A stretch of DNA of 7,139 nt from Nitrospirae bacterium CG2_30_53_67 (lineage in GTDB: Bacteria > CG2-30-53-67), in NCBI GenBank assembly GCA_001873285.1, contig MNYV01000005.1, forward strand, positions 1 through 7,139, written 5' to 3'. Positions 1 to 6,666 of the stretch are shown here, one piece after another. The position numbers were made by a program, and so were the translations under genes. Under the pieces are notes generated by a model that saw only the letters and a list, made by a program, of their open reading frames with translations, was not told where the DNA came from and made no database searches. How positions within the stretch are numbered: position 1 is the first letter of the stretch; every line of letters begins with the position of its first letter.

Positions 1-1653
1 GAGACCGGCGGGGTGGTCCACTACAAAGGCCCTCGCTATTTTCTTGCCAACGGGCATGTCATGGGATCAGACGGGGTGACGCAGTACGCCACGGGCAAGA
101 AAGGGATGCAGGGGAATGAAGGGACCTTCAAAGATGCCGAAGACGGGCAGCTCTCCGGGAATCCGATCGCCCAGGGCTCCGTGGATTCGGTCATTTCCTT
201 GAGCCTTCCGCTAAAGGAACTGGGGACTGGAAAGGGATATTATTGGATCACTGCTGGCAAGACCTTGAATGACGTTCGGCGTTTGAATGCACTGGTCAAA
301 GGAAAAGGCGCCGAGGTCCTGATTCGGCGGACCGCGGACTATTGGAGAATCTGGCTGCGCAAGGAGACGCCTCCCATGGAGCAGTTCCCGGACAAGGTGC
401 GGGAACTTTACCAGCGCAGCCTCCTGGTCATGGCGACACAGATCGACTCCGAGGGGGGGATCCTCGCGGCCAATGACTCGGACATCACCCAATTCGGGCG
501 GGACACCTACTCCTATATATGGCCGCGGGACGGGGCGCTTATCGCCAACACCCTGGATCTCGCCGGCTATCCTGTGCCGGCACAGAGTTTTTACGAATTT
601 ATCGTCCGGGTCATCGGGCATGGGGGATTTCTTCTGCATAAATACAATCCCGACGGCACTCCGGCCTCATCTTGGCATCCCTGGATCGTCAACGGGCAGC
701 GCCAGCTCCCCATTCAGGAAGATGAGACGGCCCTGGTCATCTGGGCTCTCTGGCACCATTTTGTTCTCTACCGGGATATTGAGTTCATCAAGCCTCTGTA
801 CAAACCCCTGATCAAAAACGCGGCGGATTTCATGTCTCAGTACAGAGATGAGAAAACGGGCTTGCCCGCACCCTCCTATGATCTATGGGAGGAACGGCGC
901 GGGATATTGAGTTTCACCACCGGCGCTGTTTTCGGAGGTCTGACTGCGGCCTCGCTCTTTTGCACGGTCTTCGGTGAGACAGAGAAGGCCGAGAAATACC
1001 GGAAGGCCGCTGCAGAGATCCGGGATGCGGCGTCCATGTACCTCTGGCGAAGCGACTTGAACCGCTTCTGCCGGATGGTCTACCGGAACGGCAACGGCGA
1101 TCTCGAAGTGGATGGAACGCTGGACGCGAGCCTCTGGGGCCTCTTCGCCTTTGGACTCTATTCGGCCCGGGATTCCAGGATCACCTCCACGATGACGGCG
1201 TTGAGGGAAAAGCTGTGGGTGAAGACGGATGTCGGAGGCATGGCACGCTATGAGGGAGATGATTACCACCGCGTGAGCAAGGATCTGCCGGGCAACCCGT
1301 GGTTTATCTGCACGCTTTGGTTTGCGGATTACCTGACAGAGACGGCCCAAAATGAAGACGAGATGAAGGCCGCTATCGAGATCATCAACTGGGTCTCCGA
1401 ACATGCCCTCCCTTCCGGTGTGCTGGCGGAACAGGTCCACCCCTATACAGGCAAACCCGTTTCAGTTTCACCGCTCACCTGGAGCCATGCCACCTTTGTC
1501 ACTTCGATTCAGCGCGTGATGCGGCATCTGGCAAGGATGAAATCCTGTCCGGAATGCGGCATGCCGATGATGAGCTTCCTTCGAAGGGAAGACTGGCTGG
1601 AGAAATTATATGCCGAAGCGTGCGATTCGATCCACGGGATTTGTGAAGTGTAG
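1..1653 (+). CDS. Glycoside hydrolase family 15 (glucoamylase/glucodextranase-type), 5' truncated by window edge
   Basis: A GH15 alpha-glucan hydrolase, expected to release glucose from the non-reducing ends of alpha-glucans by inversion; trehalose or dextran are possible alternative substrates. The frame is open from base 1, so the GTG at 13 is only an internal codon. About 115-120 N-terminal residues seem to be missing, judging from bacterial relatives of roughly 650-670 residues. The visible N-terminal part (to about nt 370) is the end of the beta-sandwich domain, with the typical phrases ETGG-VHYKG and LSGNPIAQGSVDS. The (alpha/alpha)6 catalytic domain follows: WPRDG at 520-534, QEDETAL near 715-735, DLWEER at 880-897 with the likely general acid Glu at 889-891, and AEQ with the likely general base Glu at 1429-1431. 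TWSHATF, near 1480-1500, is also typical. No signal peptide can be judged because the start is missing. The C-terminus carries CPECG (1546-1560) and two more cysteines (1621, 1642). Exact substrate is unknown. Confidence -1.
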   Translation, partial: ETGGVVHYKGPRYFLANGHVMGSDGVTQYATGKKGMQGNEGTFKDAEDGQLSGNPIAQGSVDSVISLSLPLKELGTGKGYYWITAGKTLNDVRRLNALVKGKGAEVLIRRTADYWRIWLRKETPPMEQFPDKVRELYQRSLLVMATQIDSEGGILAANDSDITQFGRDTYSYIWPRDGALIANTLDLAGYPVPAQSFYEFIVRVIGHGGFLLHKYNPDGTPASSWHPWIVNGQRQLPIQEDETALVIWALWHHFVLYRDIEFIKPLYKPLIKNAADFMSQYRDEKTGLPAPSYDLWEERRGILSFTTGAVFGGLTAASLFCTVFGETEKAEKYRKAAAEIRDAASMYLWRSDLNRFCRMVYRNGNGDLEVDGTLDASLWGLFAFGLYSARDSRITSTMTALREKLWVKTDVGGMARYEGDDYHRVSKDLPGNPWFICTLWFADYLTETAQNEDEMKAAIEIINWVSEHALPSGVLAEQVHPYTGKPVSVSPLTWSHATFVTSIQRVMRHLARMKSCPECGMPMMSFLRREDWLEKLYAEACDSIHGICEV

Positions 1654-1687
1654 CCATAGGCAGTCTGACAGAGGCGCTTGAATTATT

Positions 1688-1694
1688 AAGGAGG
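1688..1694 (+). promoter_or_regulatory. Ribosome binding site of the dodecin gene
   Basis: AAGGAGG lies six bases before the ATG at 1701 and is close to a perfect anti-16S match. It fixes the dodecin start and suggests strong translation, as expected for a small abundant protein that assembles as a dodecamer. I found no good promoter in the 47-nt gap after the GH15 stop codon, so the gene may be read from a promoter inside or before the GH15 gene. Confidence -1.
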
Positions 1695-1700
1695 AAGGTT

Positions 1701-1916
1701 ATGAGCAACAGTGTCTACAAGGTGGTCGAACTGGTCGGCACAAGCGACGTGTCCTGGGAAGATGCCGCGAAGAATGTCGTAGAGGTAGCGGGCAAAAGCC
1801 TCAAGAATCTGAGGATCGCTGAAATCGGAAAGCTGGACATGAAGGTCGAGGACGGCAAGGTAGTCGCCTATCGGGCCAGGGTGAGCCTCTCCTTCAAATA
1901 TGAGACGGGCAAATAG
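1701..1916 (+). CDS. Dodecin family protein (SWEDAA class)
   Basis: A complete 71-residue dodecin. The family forms hollow dodecamers; classical members store or sequester flavins. The sequence shows the N-terminal strand VYKVVELVGTS (residues 5-15), the helix beginning SWEDAAKN (18-25), and two strands ending YRARVSLSFKYE (57-68). Length and layout match the family throughout. Aligned by eye to halobacterial dodecin, the flavin-stacking Trp36 corresponds to Ile39 (NLRIAEI against NVVWAEV), and the flavin-contacting Gln55 corresponds to Arg58. The protein therefore belongs to the Trp-less group. From memory, Mycobacterium tuberculosis Rv0379, described as a calcium-binding dodecin, is in that group. 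Classical flavin binding should not be assumed. The start is set by the AAGGAGG site at 1688. It lies downstream of the GH15 gene on the same strand, but a functional link is not evident. Confidence -1.
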   Translation: MSNSVYKVVELVGTSDVSWEDAAKNVVEVAGKSLKNLRIAEIGKLDMKVEDGKVVAYRARVSLSFKYETGK

Positions 1917-2063
1917 CGGATCGCTTGCCGCTCAAAGGTGGAATCAGGCCGAGCGCGAACGGACCCGGCAGGTCCCGAAACAGCGATAGACGCGCCTAAA
2001 ATAAACAGGACAGACGTTTCCCATCTGACTTCGGGTGAATAGTGATCAGTGAAACACTTGCAC

Positions 2064-2092
2064 TTCATGGGATGATGATGTCTCTGTATAGT
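2064..2092 (+). promoter_or_regulatory. Possible weak sigma-70 promoter before the ORF at 2126
   Basis: TATAGT (2087-2092) matches the -10 consensus at 5 of 6 positions. The hexamer 17 bases upstream, TTCATG (2064-2069), matches the -35 consensus at only 3 of 6. A better-looking TTGCAC (2058-2063) is 23 bases away, which is too far. A start near 2099 would give a leader of about 27 nt ahead of the ATG at 2126. Such matches arise by chance often, so this is only suggestive. Confidence -1.
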
Positions 2093-2125
2093 CCTATCTT
2101 GAGAAGAGTGGGAGGTTGACTTCAT

Positions 2126-2272
2126 ATGAAGCGACGGATCGCGGCTATGTTTCTTGAGATGGTTCTATGCCCGTCACTGACGCCAGCAGATGAGACAACC
2201 ACAGTTTCCGAGGCGCTTTTTCAAAAACTACGAGCCGGCGGCATCGAGGGCGCACGCACAGGATATCTTCGG
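2126..2272 (+). pseudogene. Possible 5' gene relic (signal-peptide-like start, body lost)
   Basis: An ATG at 2126 follows GGGAGG (2110-2115) with a 10-nt gap. The first codons give MKRRIAAMFLEMVLCPSL, resembling an N-terminal secretion signal (basic start, mostly hydrophobic core, then TPADE), although a Glu interrupts the core. The next stretch, VSEALFQKLRAGGIEGART, has the amphipathic look of the mature start of secreted TPR-like or hydrolase-associated proteins. From about codon 49 the frame continues only as the antisense of the RND permease gene, and its composition turns Asp/Gly/His-rich as expected of a shadow. I interpret it as a gene start truncated by a rearrangement. It could also be chance, or a short real peptide gene whose end overlaps the permease gene. 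The coordinates cover only the part outside the permease gene. Confidence -1.
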
Positions 2273-5200
2273 TCACTGGATACGGTCTTCGAATTGTTTT
2301 TTCTTCATCACCATGTAATAGAGGAGCGGGATCACGATCAGGGTCAGCGCGGTGGAGACGAAGATCCCGAAGATGAGCGAGATGGCGAGCCCCTGGAAGA
2401 TGGGATCCAGCAGGATGACGAGGGCGCCGACGATCAGGGCCGCGGCCGTAAGCACGATAGGCCGGAAGCGGACGGCCCCGGCTTCGAGCACGGCTTCGGT
2501 CAGTGTCCCGCCCTCTTTTTCCCGCATCCGGATAAAGTCCACAAGGAGGATCGAGTTTCTGACGATGATCCCGGCCAGGGCGATGAATCCGATCATGGAG
2601 GTGGCTGTGAAGAAGGACCCCGTGACCCAGTGGCCCGGGAGGATGCCGATCAGCGTGAGGGGGATGGGCGCCATGATGATGACCGGGATGAGAAAGGACC
2701 GGAACCATCCCACGATCAGGACGTAAATCAGCACCAGCACGGCGGCAAAGGCAATCCCCATGTCCCGGAAGACCTCATAAGTGATCTGCCATTCCCCGTC
2801 CCATTTCATGGCGTACCGGGTTTCACTTCCGGGTTCTTTGGCATAGTGCTGTCTGATCTCGTACCCCTCCGGGATCTTGATGGCTGAGATCTTCTCTCTC
2901 ATATTGAGGATCCCGTAGATCGGGCTCTCCGCAGTTCCGGCCATGTCTCCGATGACATAGACGACCCGTTTCTGGTTTTTGTGGAAGATGGTCCTGTCCG
3001 AGACGGTCTCTTTCACGTGGACCAGTTCAGAGAGAGGAATAAGGGTCCCCTCCATATTTTGGATCTTGATGGCGCTCAGGTCTTCCACGCTGGAGCGGGC
3101 CTCTCTTGCGAGGCGCATCCGGATGGGGACCGGCTCCCGTTCAGAAGGAATATGCAGAAGCCCCGCATCCATACCGGCGAGGCTGAGCCGGAGGGTCTTT
3201 GTGATCTCCTCAGGGGATACCCCAAGGAGGGATGCCTTCTCCCGGTCGATGACGAACCTCTCCATGGGCTGAAGATCCTCTTCATACCAGTCCACGTCGA
3301 CGACGTCCTCGGTATTGTCAAAGATGTCCCGGATCTGTCCGGCGATCCGTCTCTGGCCTTCAAGGTCCGGGCCGTAGACCTCGGCCACCAGGGTGGAGAG
3401 CACGGGCGGTCCGGGCGGAACCTCAGCGATCTTGACCCTCGCATTGTGCGCCCAGGCGATCTTCCGGATCGCAGGCCGGACGCGACTTGCGATCTCGTGC
3501 GACTGGGCCTTTCGTGCATGCTTCTCCACGAGGTTGACCTGGATGTCGGCGACGTTGGGGCCCCGGCGGAGGAAATAGTGCCGGACCAGCCCGTTGAAGT
3601 TGATGGGGGCATGGGTCCCGGAATAGATCTGGTAGTCGGTCACCTCGGGTACGGCGGCGAGGTAGTCGCCGATCTCCATGCAGAGGTTGGATGTGGCCTC
3701 GAGCGTGGTTCCTTCGGGCATGTCAACGATGACCTGGAACTCGCTCTTGTTGTCGAAGGGGAGCATCTTCACCCGAACGAAACGGGCATAGACCAGAAAC
3801 ATGGAGAGGAAGAGCATCAGGGTGACGAGCCCGATAAAGGACCATCGTTTCCCACGGCTCATGATCAGGGGGCACAGGGCGGCATGGTAGAGCTTATACA
3901 GCCGCGTCTCTTTGAGTGCCGGCGCTTTCTCTTCCCCGTGCGTTTTCTTCCCCGTCATGTGGTAGGTGAGCCAGGGGGTGACCACAAAGGCGATAAGCAG
4001 GGAGATGAGCATGGCCACCGAGGCATTGACGGGGATCGGCTCCATATAGGGCCCCATGAGCCCTGAGATGAAGACCATGGGGAGAAGCGCCGCGATGACC
4101 GTGAGGGTCGCGAGGATCGTGGGGTTCCCCACTTCATCGGTCGCGGTAATGGAGGCCGTGAAGCAGTCTTCCTTCTTGAGTTTGTAGTGGCGATGGATGT
4201 TCTCGACCACGACGATGGCGTCATCCACCAGGATGCCGATGGCGAAGATCAGGGCGAAGAGGGTCACCCGGTTCAGGGTGTAACCGAAGAGCATGCTGAA
4301 GAAGAGGGTCAAGGCCAGCGTGACCGGAACCGCCACGGCCACGACTACGGCTTCATAAAAACCCAGGGCGATCCCGATGAGGATGGTGACCGATACCGTG
4401 GCCAGGAAAAGGTGTTTGATCAGTTCGTTGGATTTCTCTTCGGCTGTGGCGCCGTAGTCTCGGGTCAGGGTGATATGGACATCCGACGGGATGATCCTTC
4501 CCTTGAGGGCCTCCACCTTCTCTTCGATGGAACGGGCGATCCGGACGGCATTGGCCCCTTTCTTTTTGGCCACATCCAGGGTGACGGCCGCGAATCTCTT
4601 TCCAATCTGATTTTCCGGGATCCCCTTCTCATGCCCCTTCGGCCCTGCTCCGAAGAGGACATAGTCCTCAGGCTCATCCGGTCCGTCCGAAATCTCGGCC
4701 ACGTCTTTTAAATAGACAGGACGGCGGTTCTGCACGCCGACCACGACGTCCTTGAGGTCTTCAGTATCCTTGAGGTCATTCCCGATCTCCACGAGGATGG
4801 AGCGGTCCTTTCGGCTGAATTCTCCGGACTGAAGATTCCAGTTCACGGCCTCGATGGAATGGGCGGCCCCGAGGGCTGAAATGCCGTAGGAGGCGAGACG
4901 TTCCTGGGAGAGTTCAACCCTGGCCGCTCTTTTCCTGCCGCCGAGGATTTCCACATCGGAGATGTTGTCGAGCTTCTTGATCTCGGTTCCGACCTCTTCG
5001 GCGATTCTGCGCAGGGTGTATTCATCGTAGTTACCTCCCCAGAGGGTCATGGCGAGGATCGGCACATCGTCTATGGATTTAGGCTTGACCAGGAAAGGGG
5101 ACGCTCCCGGCGGGCTCATGTCCATGTTGGACATGAGCTTGTCATACAGATTGACCAGGGAGTTCTCCACGTCCTCTCCCACGTAGAAGCGGACCGTGAT

Positions 5201-5488
5201 GATGGAGAGGCCGGGCCGGGACATGGAGTAGACATATTCCACGCCGGGGATCTCCCAGATCTTCCGTTCCATGGGGGAGGTGATTCTGGATTCCACCTCT
5301 TCCGGGGAGGCGCCGGAGAACTGTACGAAGACGTCCATCATGGGGACGATGATCTGCGGCTCCTCTTCTCGTGGCGTGATCATCACGGCCATGGCCCCGA
5401 AAAGGAGGGCGGCGAGGATGATCAAGGGAGTCAGCTTGGAGTTGATAAAGGCGGAGGCCGTACGGCCCGCGATCCCGATCTGTTTCAT
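2273..5488 (-). CDS. Efflux RND transporter permease subunit (AcrB/AcrD/AcrF superfamily)
   Basis: A proton-driven inner-membrane pump of 1071 residues, the full RND length, that would export substrate from periplasm or membrane through a tripartite complex. TM1 lies at about 21-37 and is followed by PREEEPQ (39-45) and a porter domain starting FVQFSGASPEEVE. TM2-TM4 end in GILVDDAIVVVENI, whose Asp422-Asp423 are the proton-relay pair (AcrB Asp407/408). TM5-TM6 follow, then TM7 near 550, a second porter domain with KMLPFDNKSEF, and TM8-TM12 ending LLYYMVMKK. In TM10 the AcrB Lys940 position appears to be Arg977 (IIVRNSILLVDF). The N-terminal phrases (IDDVPILAMTLWG, PVYLKDVAEI) place it in a subfamily widespread in environmental Proteobacteria, with no assigned substrate that I can name. 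The start codon overlaps the adaptor's stop as ATGA (5488-5485), so the two are probably translationally coupled. No frameshift is visible. Confidence -1.
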   Translation of the reverse strand: MKQIGIAGRTASAFINSKLTPLIILAALLFGAMAVMITPREEEPQIIVPMMDVFVQFSGASPEEVESRITSPMERKIWEIPGVEYVYSMSRPGLSIITVRFYVGEDVENSLVNLYDKLMSNMDMSPPGASPFLVKPKSIDDVPILAMTLWGGNYDEYTLRRIAEEVGTEIKKLDNISDVEILGGRKRAARVELSQERLASYGISALGAAHSIEAVNWNLQSGEFSRKDRSILVEIGNDLKDTEDLKDVVVGVQNRRPVYLKDVAEISDGPDEPEDYVLFGAGPKGHEKGIPENQIGKRFAAVTLDVAKKKGANAVRIARSIEEKVEALKGRIIPSDVHITLTRDYGATAEEKSNELIKHLFLATVSVTILIGIALGFYEAVVVAVAVPVTLALTLFFSMLFGYTLNRVTLFALIFAIGILVDDAIVVVENIHRHYKLKKEDCFTASITATDEVGNPTILATLTVIAALLPMVFISGLMGPYMEPIPVNASVAMLISLLIAFVVTPWLTYHMTGKKTHGEEKAPALKETRLYKLYHAALCPLIMSRGKRWSFIGLVTLMLFLSMFLVYARFVRVKMLPFDNKSEFQVIVDMPEGTTLEATSNLCMEIGDYLAAVPEVTDYQIYSGTHAPINFNGLVRHYFLRRGPNVADIQVNLVEKHARKAQSHEIASRVRPAIRKIAWAHNARVKIAEVPPGPPVLSTLVAEVYGPDLEGQRRIAGQIRDIFDNTEDVVDVDWYEEDLQPMERFVIDREKASLLGVSPEEITKTLRLSLAGMDAGLLHIPSEREPVPIRMRLAREARSSVEDLSAIKIQNMEGTLIPLSELVHVKETVSDRTIFHKNQKRVVYVIGDMAGTAESPIYGILNMREKISAIKIPEGYEIRQHYAKEPGSETRYAMKWDGEWQITYEVFRDMGIAFAAVLVLIYVLIVGWFRSFLIPVIIMAPIPLTLIGILPGHWVTGSFFTATSMIGFIALAGIIVRNSILLVDFIRMREKEGGTLTEAVLEAGAVRFRPIVLTAAALIVGALVILLDPIFQGLAISLIFGIFVSTALTLIVIPLLYYMVMKKKQFEDRIQ

Positions 5489-6558
5489 TCGGAGATCTCC
5501 ATGCCGTCTTCGATCTGATTCAGCTTGGAAACAGCGATTCGTTCTCCGTCCTTGAGTCCGGAGATGACTTCCACATGGCGGCCCATGGACTTTCCGGTCT
5601 GCACCAGGCGCAGATGAAGGACCCTGTCCTGATCCACCGCATAGACCGCGGTGAGCTGCCCGAGATGAATCACGGCATGCTGCGGGACCAGGGTCGCGCT
5701 GCGTTTCCCTATAATGAACATGGCCTTCCCATACATTCCGGAGATCACGCCTTTTGTTTCTCCCAGGCGGATCTTGACCTTTGCGGAGTGGGAACCCGGA
5801 TCTGCGGATGCCTCCATCTCTGCGATCTGTCCCTTGACCTGTGCGTCCCCCATGGCATCGATCCGGACAAAGACGCTTTCCCCGATCTTGCGCTCGGGGA
5901 GAATGGATTCTGGAACGAAGGTCTCAAACTGCAAACCCCGGGTATCCTCGATCTCCATGAGAGGTCTTCCTGGCGCGGCCTGCTCCCCCACCTCGGCCAT
6001 CTTGCGGGCAACCACGCCGCTGACCGGAGAGGTGATCTTGGCATATTGCTTCATGGCCCGGGCCTCGGTGACCGATCCTTCCGCCTGCCGGACCATCCCT
6101 TTTGTGCTGTCCCGCTGCATGGTGGCGGCGTCGAGTTGGGCCCGGCTGGAGGCGCCTTTGGGAAAGAGTCCGGAGATGCGGTTGTAATGGGCCTCTGCAT
6201 TCAGGAGGGAGGCTTTCGCGGATTCGAGAGCGCCTTCGGCCTGCCTGATTCTGGCCTCGATATCCTGCGACTCGATTTCAATCAGGACCTGTCCCTGTTC
6301 CACCCGATCCCCTTCCTTGACCGGGATCGTCTTGATATTGCCCATGACCTTACTGGAAAGGGTGGAACTCGTGAGGGCCCGGACCGTGCCGGCAGCGCTC
6401 AAGGTGACGTCGATCTCACGGCTGATGACCTCTTCGGTTTCGACCCCCTGGATCTTTTTATCTGCTTTTGTACGGGAGGATTCTTCAGCCTTTCCGCAGC
6501 CGGTGAAAAAAAGCAAGATACACAGAGGGAAAATTAAAAGCAGCCTTGTTATCTTCAT
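5485..6558 (-). CDS. RND efflux periplasmic adaptor subunit (membrane fusion protein), lipoprotein
   Basis: A 357-residue adaptor that would link the RND permease to an outer-membrane channel. The N-terminus MKITRLLLIFPLCILLFFTGC is a lipoprotein signal with Cys21 as the likely lipidated residue; Phe at -3 is slightly unusual. Next come the first half of the lipoyl domain (about 66-96, GNIKTIPVKEGDRVEQGQ), an alpha-helical hairpin rich in Ala, Glu and Gln (about 97-165), the second lipoyl half (YAKITSPVSGVVARK, roughly 165-200), the beta-barrel domain (about 202-275), and a C-terminal membrane-proximal domain ending near GLKDGERIAVS. The frame extends to an ATG at 6597, but that lies inside a palindrome without a ribosome binding site. 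The ATG at 6558 has AAGGAA six bases upstream and begins directly with the signal peptide, so I chose it. It is first in a two-gene operon with the permease, and a TolC partner is not in the window. Confidence -1.
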   Translation of the reverse strand: MKITRLLLIFPLCILLFFTGCGKAEESSRTKADKKIQGVETEEVISREIDVTLSAAGTVRALTSSTLSSKVMGNIKTIPVKEGDRVEQGQVLIEIESQDIEARIRQAEGALESAKASLLNAEAHYNRISGLFPKGASSRAQLDAATMQRDSTKGMVRQAEGSVTEARAMKQYAKITSPVSGVVARKMAEVGEQAAPGRPLMEIEDTRGLQFETFVPESILPERKIGESVFVRIDAMGDAQVKGQIAEMEASADPGSHSAKVKIRLGETKGVISGMYGKAMFIIGKRSATLVPQHAVIHLGQLTAVYAVDQDRVLHLRLVQTGKSMGRHVEVISGLKDGERIAVSKLNQIEDGMEISE

Positions 6559-6564
6559 GTTGAC

Positions 6565-6570
6565 TTCCTT
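6565..6570 (-). promoter_or_regulatory. Ribosome binding site of the adaptor gene
   Basis: AAGGAA on the minus strand, six bases before the ATG at 6558. It decides the start: the upstream in-frame ATG at 6597 has no purine-rich site and would add 13 charged residues ahead of the lipoprotein signal. Just upstream on the minus strand lies a run of seven A (6576-6582), which could keep the initiation region unstructured. Confidence -1.
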
Positions 6571-6590
6571 ATATCTTTTTTTGTCAAGGG

Positions 6591-6612
6591 AACCCATTGG
6601 GTGAAATGGGTT
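6591..6612. promoter_or_regulatory. Perfect palindrome upstream of efflux operon, candidate operator or leader hairpin
   Basis: AACCCATT (6591-6598) and AATGGGTT (6605-6612) are perfect 8-bp inverted repeats around a 6-nt centre (GGGTGA). The element ends 32 nt before the adaptor start at 6558, in the only gap between the efflux operon and the next gene. Its size suits a dimeric repressor of the TetR or MarR kind, both common at RND pump promoters, but no such regulator gene is in the window. It is not an intrinsic terminator: on the minus strand the hairpin is followed by CCCTTGACA and an A-run, and on the plus strand no T-run follows. Confidence -1.
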
Positions 6613-6635
6613 GCCGATGTCCAGGCAGGACGGCA
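6612..6635. repeat. Imperfect dyad adjoining the palindrome
   Basis: TGCCG (6612-6616) pairs with CGGCA (6631-6635), and inside it TCC (6620-6622) pairs with GGA (6628-6630) around the loop AGGCA; bases 6617-6619 are bulged. It abuts the perfect palindrome, sharing one base. Together they fill much of the 108-nt gap between the cysteine-cluster gene and the adaptor gene. It could be a weak transcription barrier after the upstream gene, part of the adaptor leader, or chance. Confidence -1.
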
Positions 6636-6652
6636 GCTATTGGCATGGTTCC

Positions 6653-6658
6653 GTTATA
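6653..6658 (-). promoter_or_regulatory. Possible -10 element for the efflux operon
   Basis: TATAAC on the minus strand matches TATAAT at 5 of 6 positions and sits just past the stop codon of the cysteine-cluster gene. No acceptable -35 hexamer lies 16-18 bases upstream (that stretch reads AAGGAG-like). If real, transcription would start near 6646 and the adaptor leader, about 88 nt long, would contain both inverted repeats. The efflux genes could instead be co-transcribed with the upstream gene. Confidence -1.
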
Positions 6659-6666
6659 TTTCCGGA

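Larger units (their letters stand above)
1917..2272. other. Convergent intergenic region between dodecin and RND permease genes
   Basis: These 356 bases separate a plus-strand gene from a minus-strand gene. A weak 5-bp hairpin (AGCGG 1915-1919 / CCGCT 1928-1932) overlaps the dodecin stop, and another (GGACC 1961-1965 / GGTCC 1971-1975) follows, but neither has a T-run, so no intrinsic terminator can be called. No terminator is visible for the minus-strand operon either. The only coding-like signal is the plus-strand open frame from 2126, described separately. The minus-strand frame across 1868-2125 overlaps the dodecin 3' end and has no family resemblance, so it was not annotated. Confidence -1.

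Noticed and set aside
1961-1975. GGACC/GGTCC hairpin as a dodecin terminator
   Set aside because: The stem is only 5 bp and no T-run follows; it is too weak to call.
1868-2125. 85-codon minus-strand frame between dodecin and the permease
   Set aside because: It overlaps the dodecin 3' end, has no family resemblance and no convincing ribosome binding site.
2981-4066. 361-codon open frame on the plus strand inside the permease gene
   Set aside because: It is the antisense of the RND permease, rich in Asp, Gly and His, without a recognisable domain; the permease frame is clearly the coding one.
5575-6537. 320-codon open frame on the plus strand inside the adaptor gene
   Set aside because: Antisense shadow of the adaptor, with low-complexity Gly/Asp/Leu composition and no domain.
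6568-6587. TTGACA (6587-6582) followed by TATAAG as an adaptor promoter
   Set aside because: The two hexamers are only 8 bases apart, and the second overlaps the ribosome binding site, so they cannot form a sigma-70 promoter.
6559-6597. Upstream ATG start (6597) for the adaptor
   Set aside because: It lies in the palindrome, has no ribosome binding site, and would bury the lipoprotein signal behind 13 charged residues.
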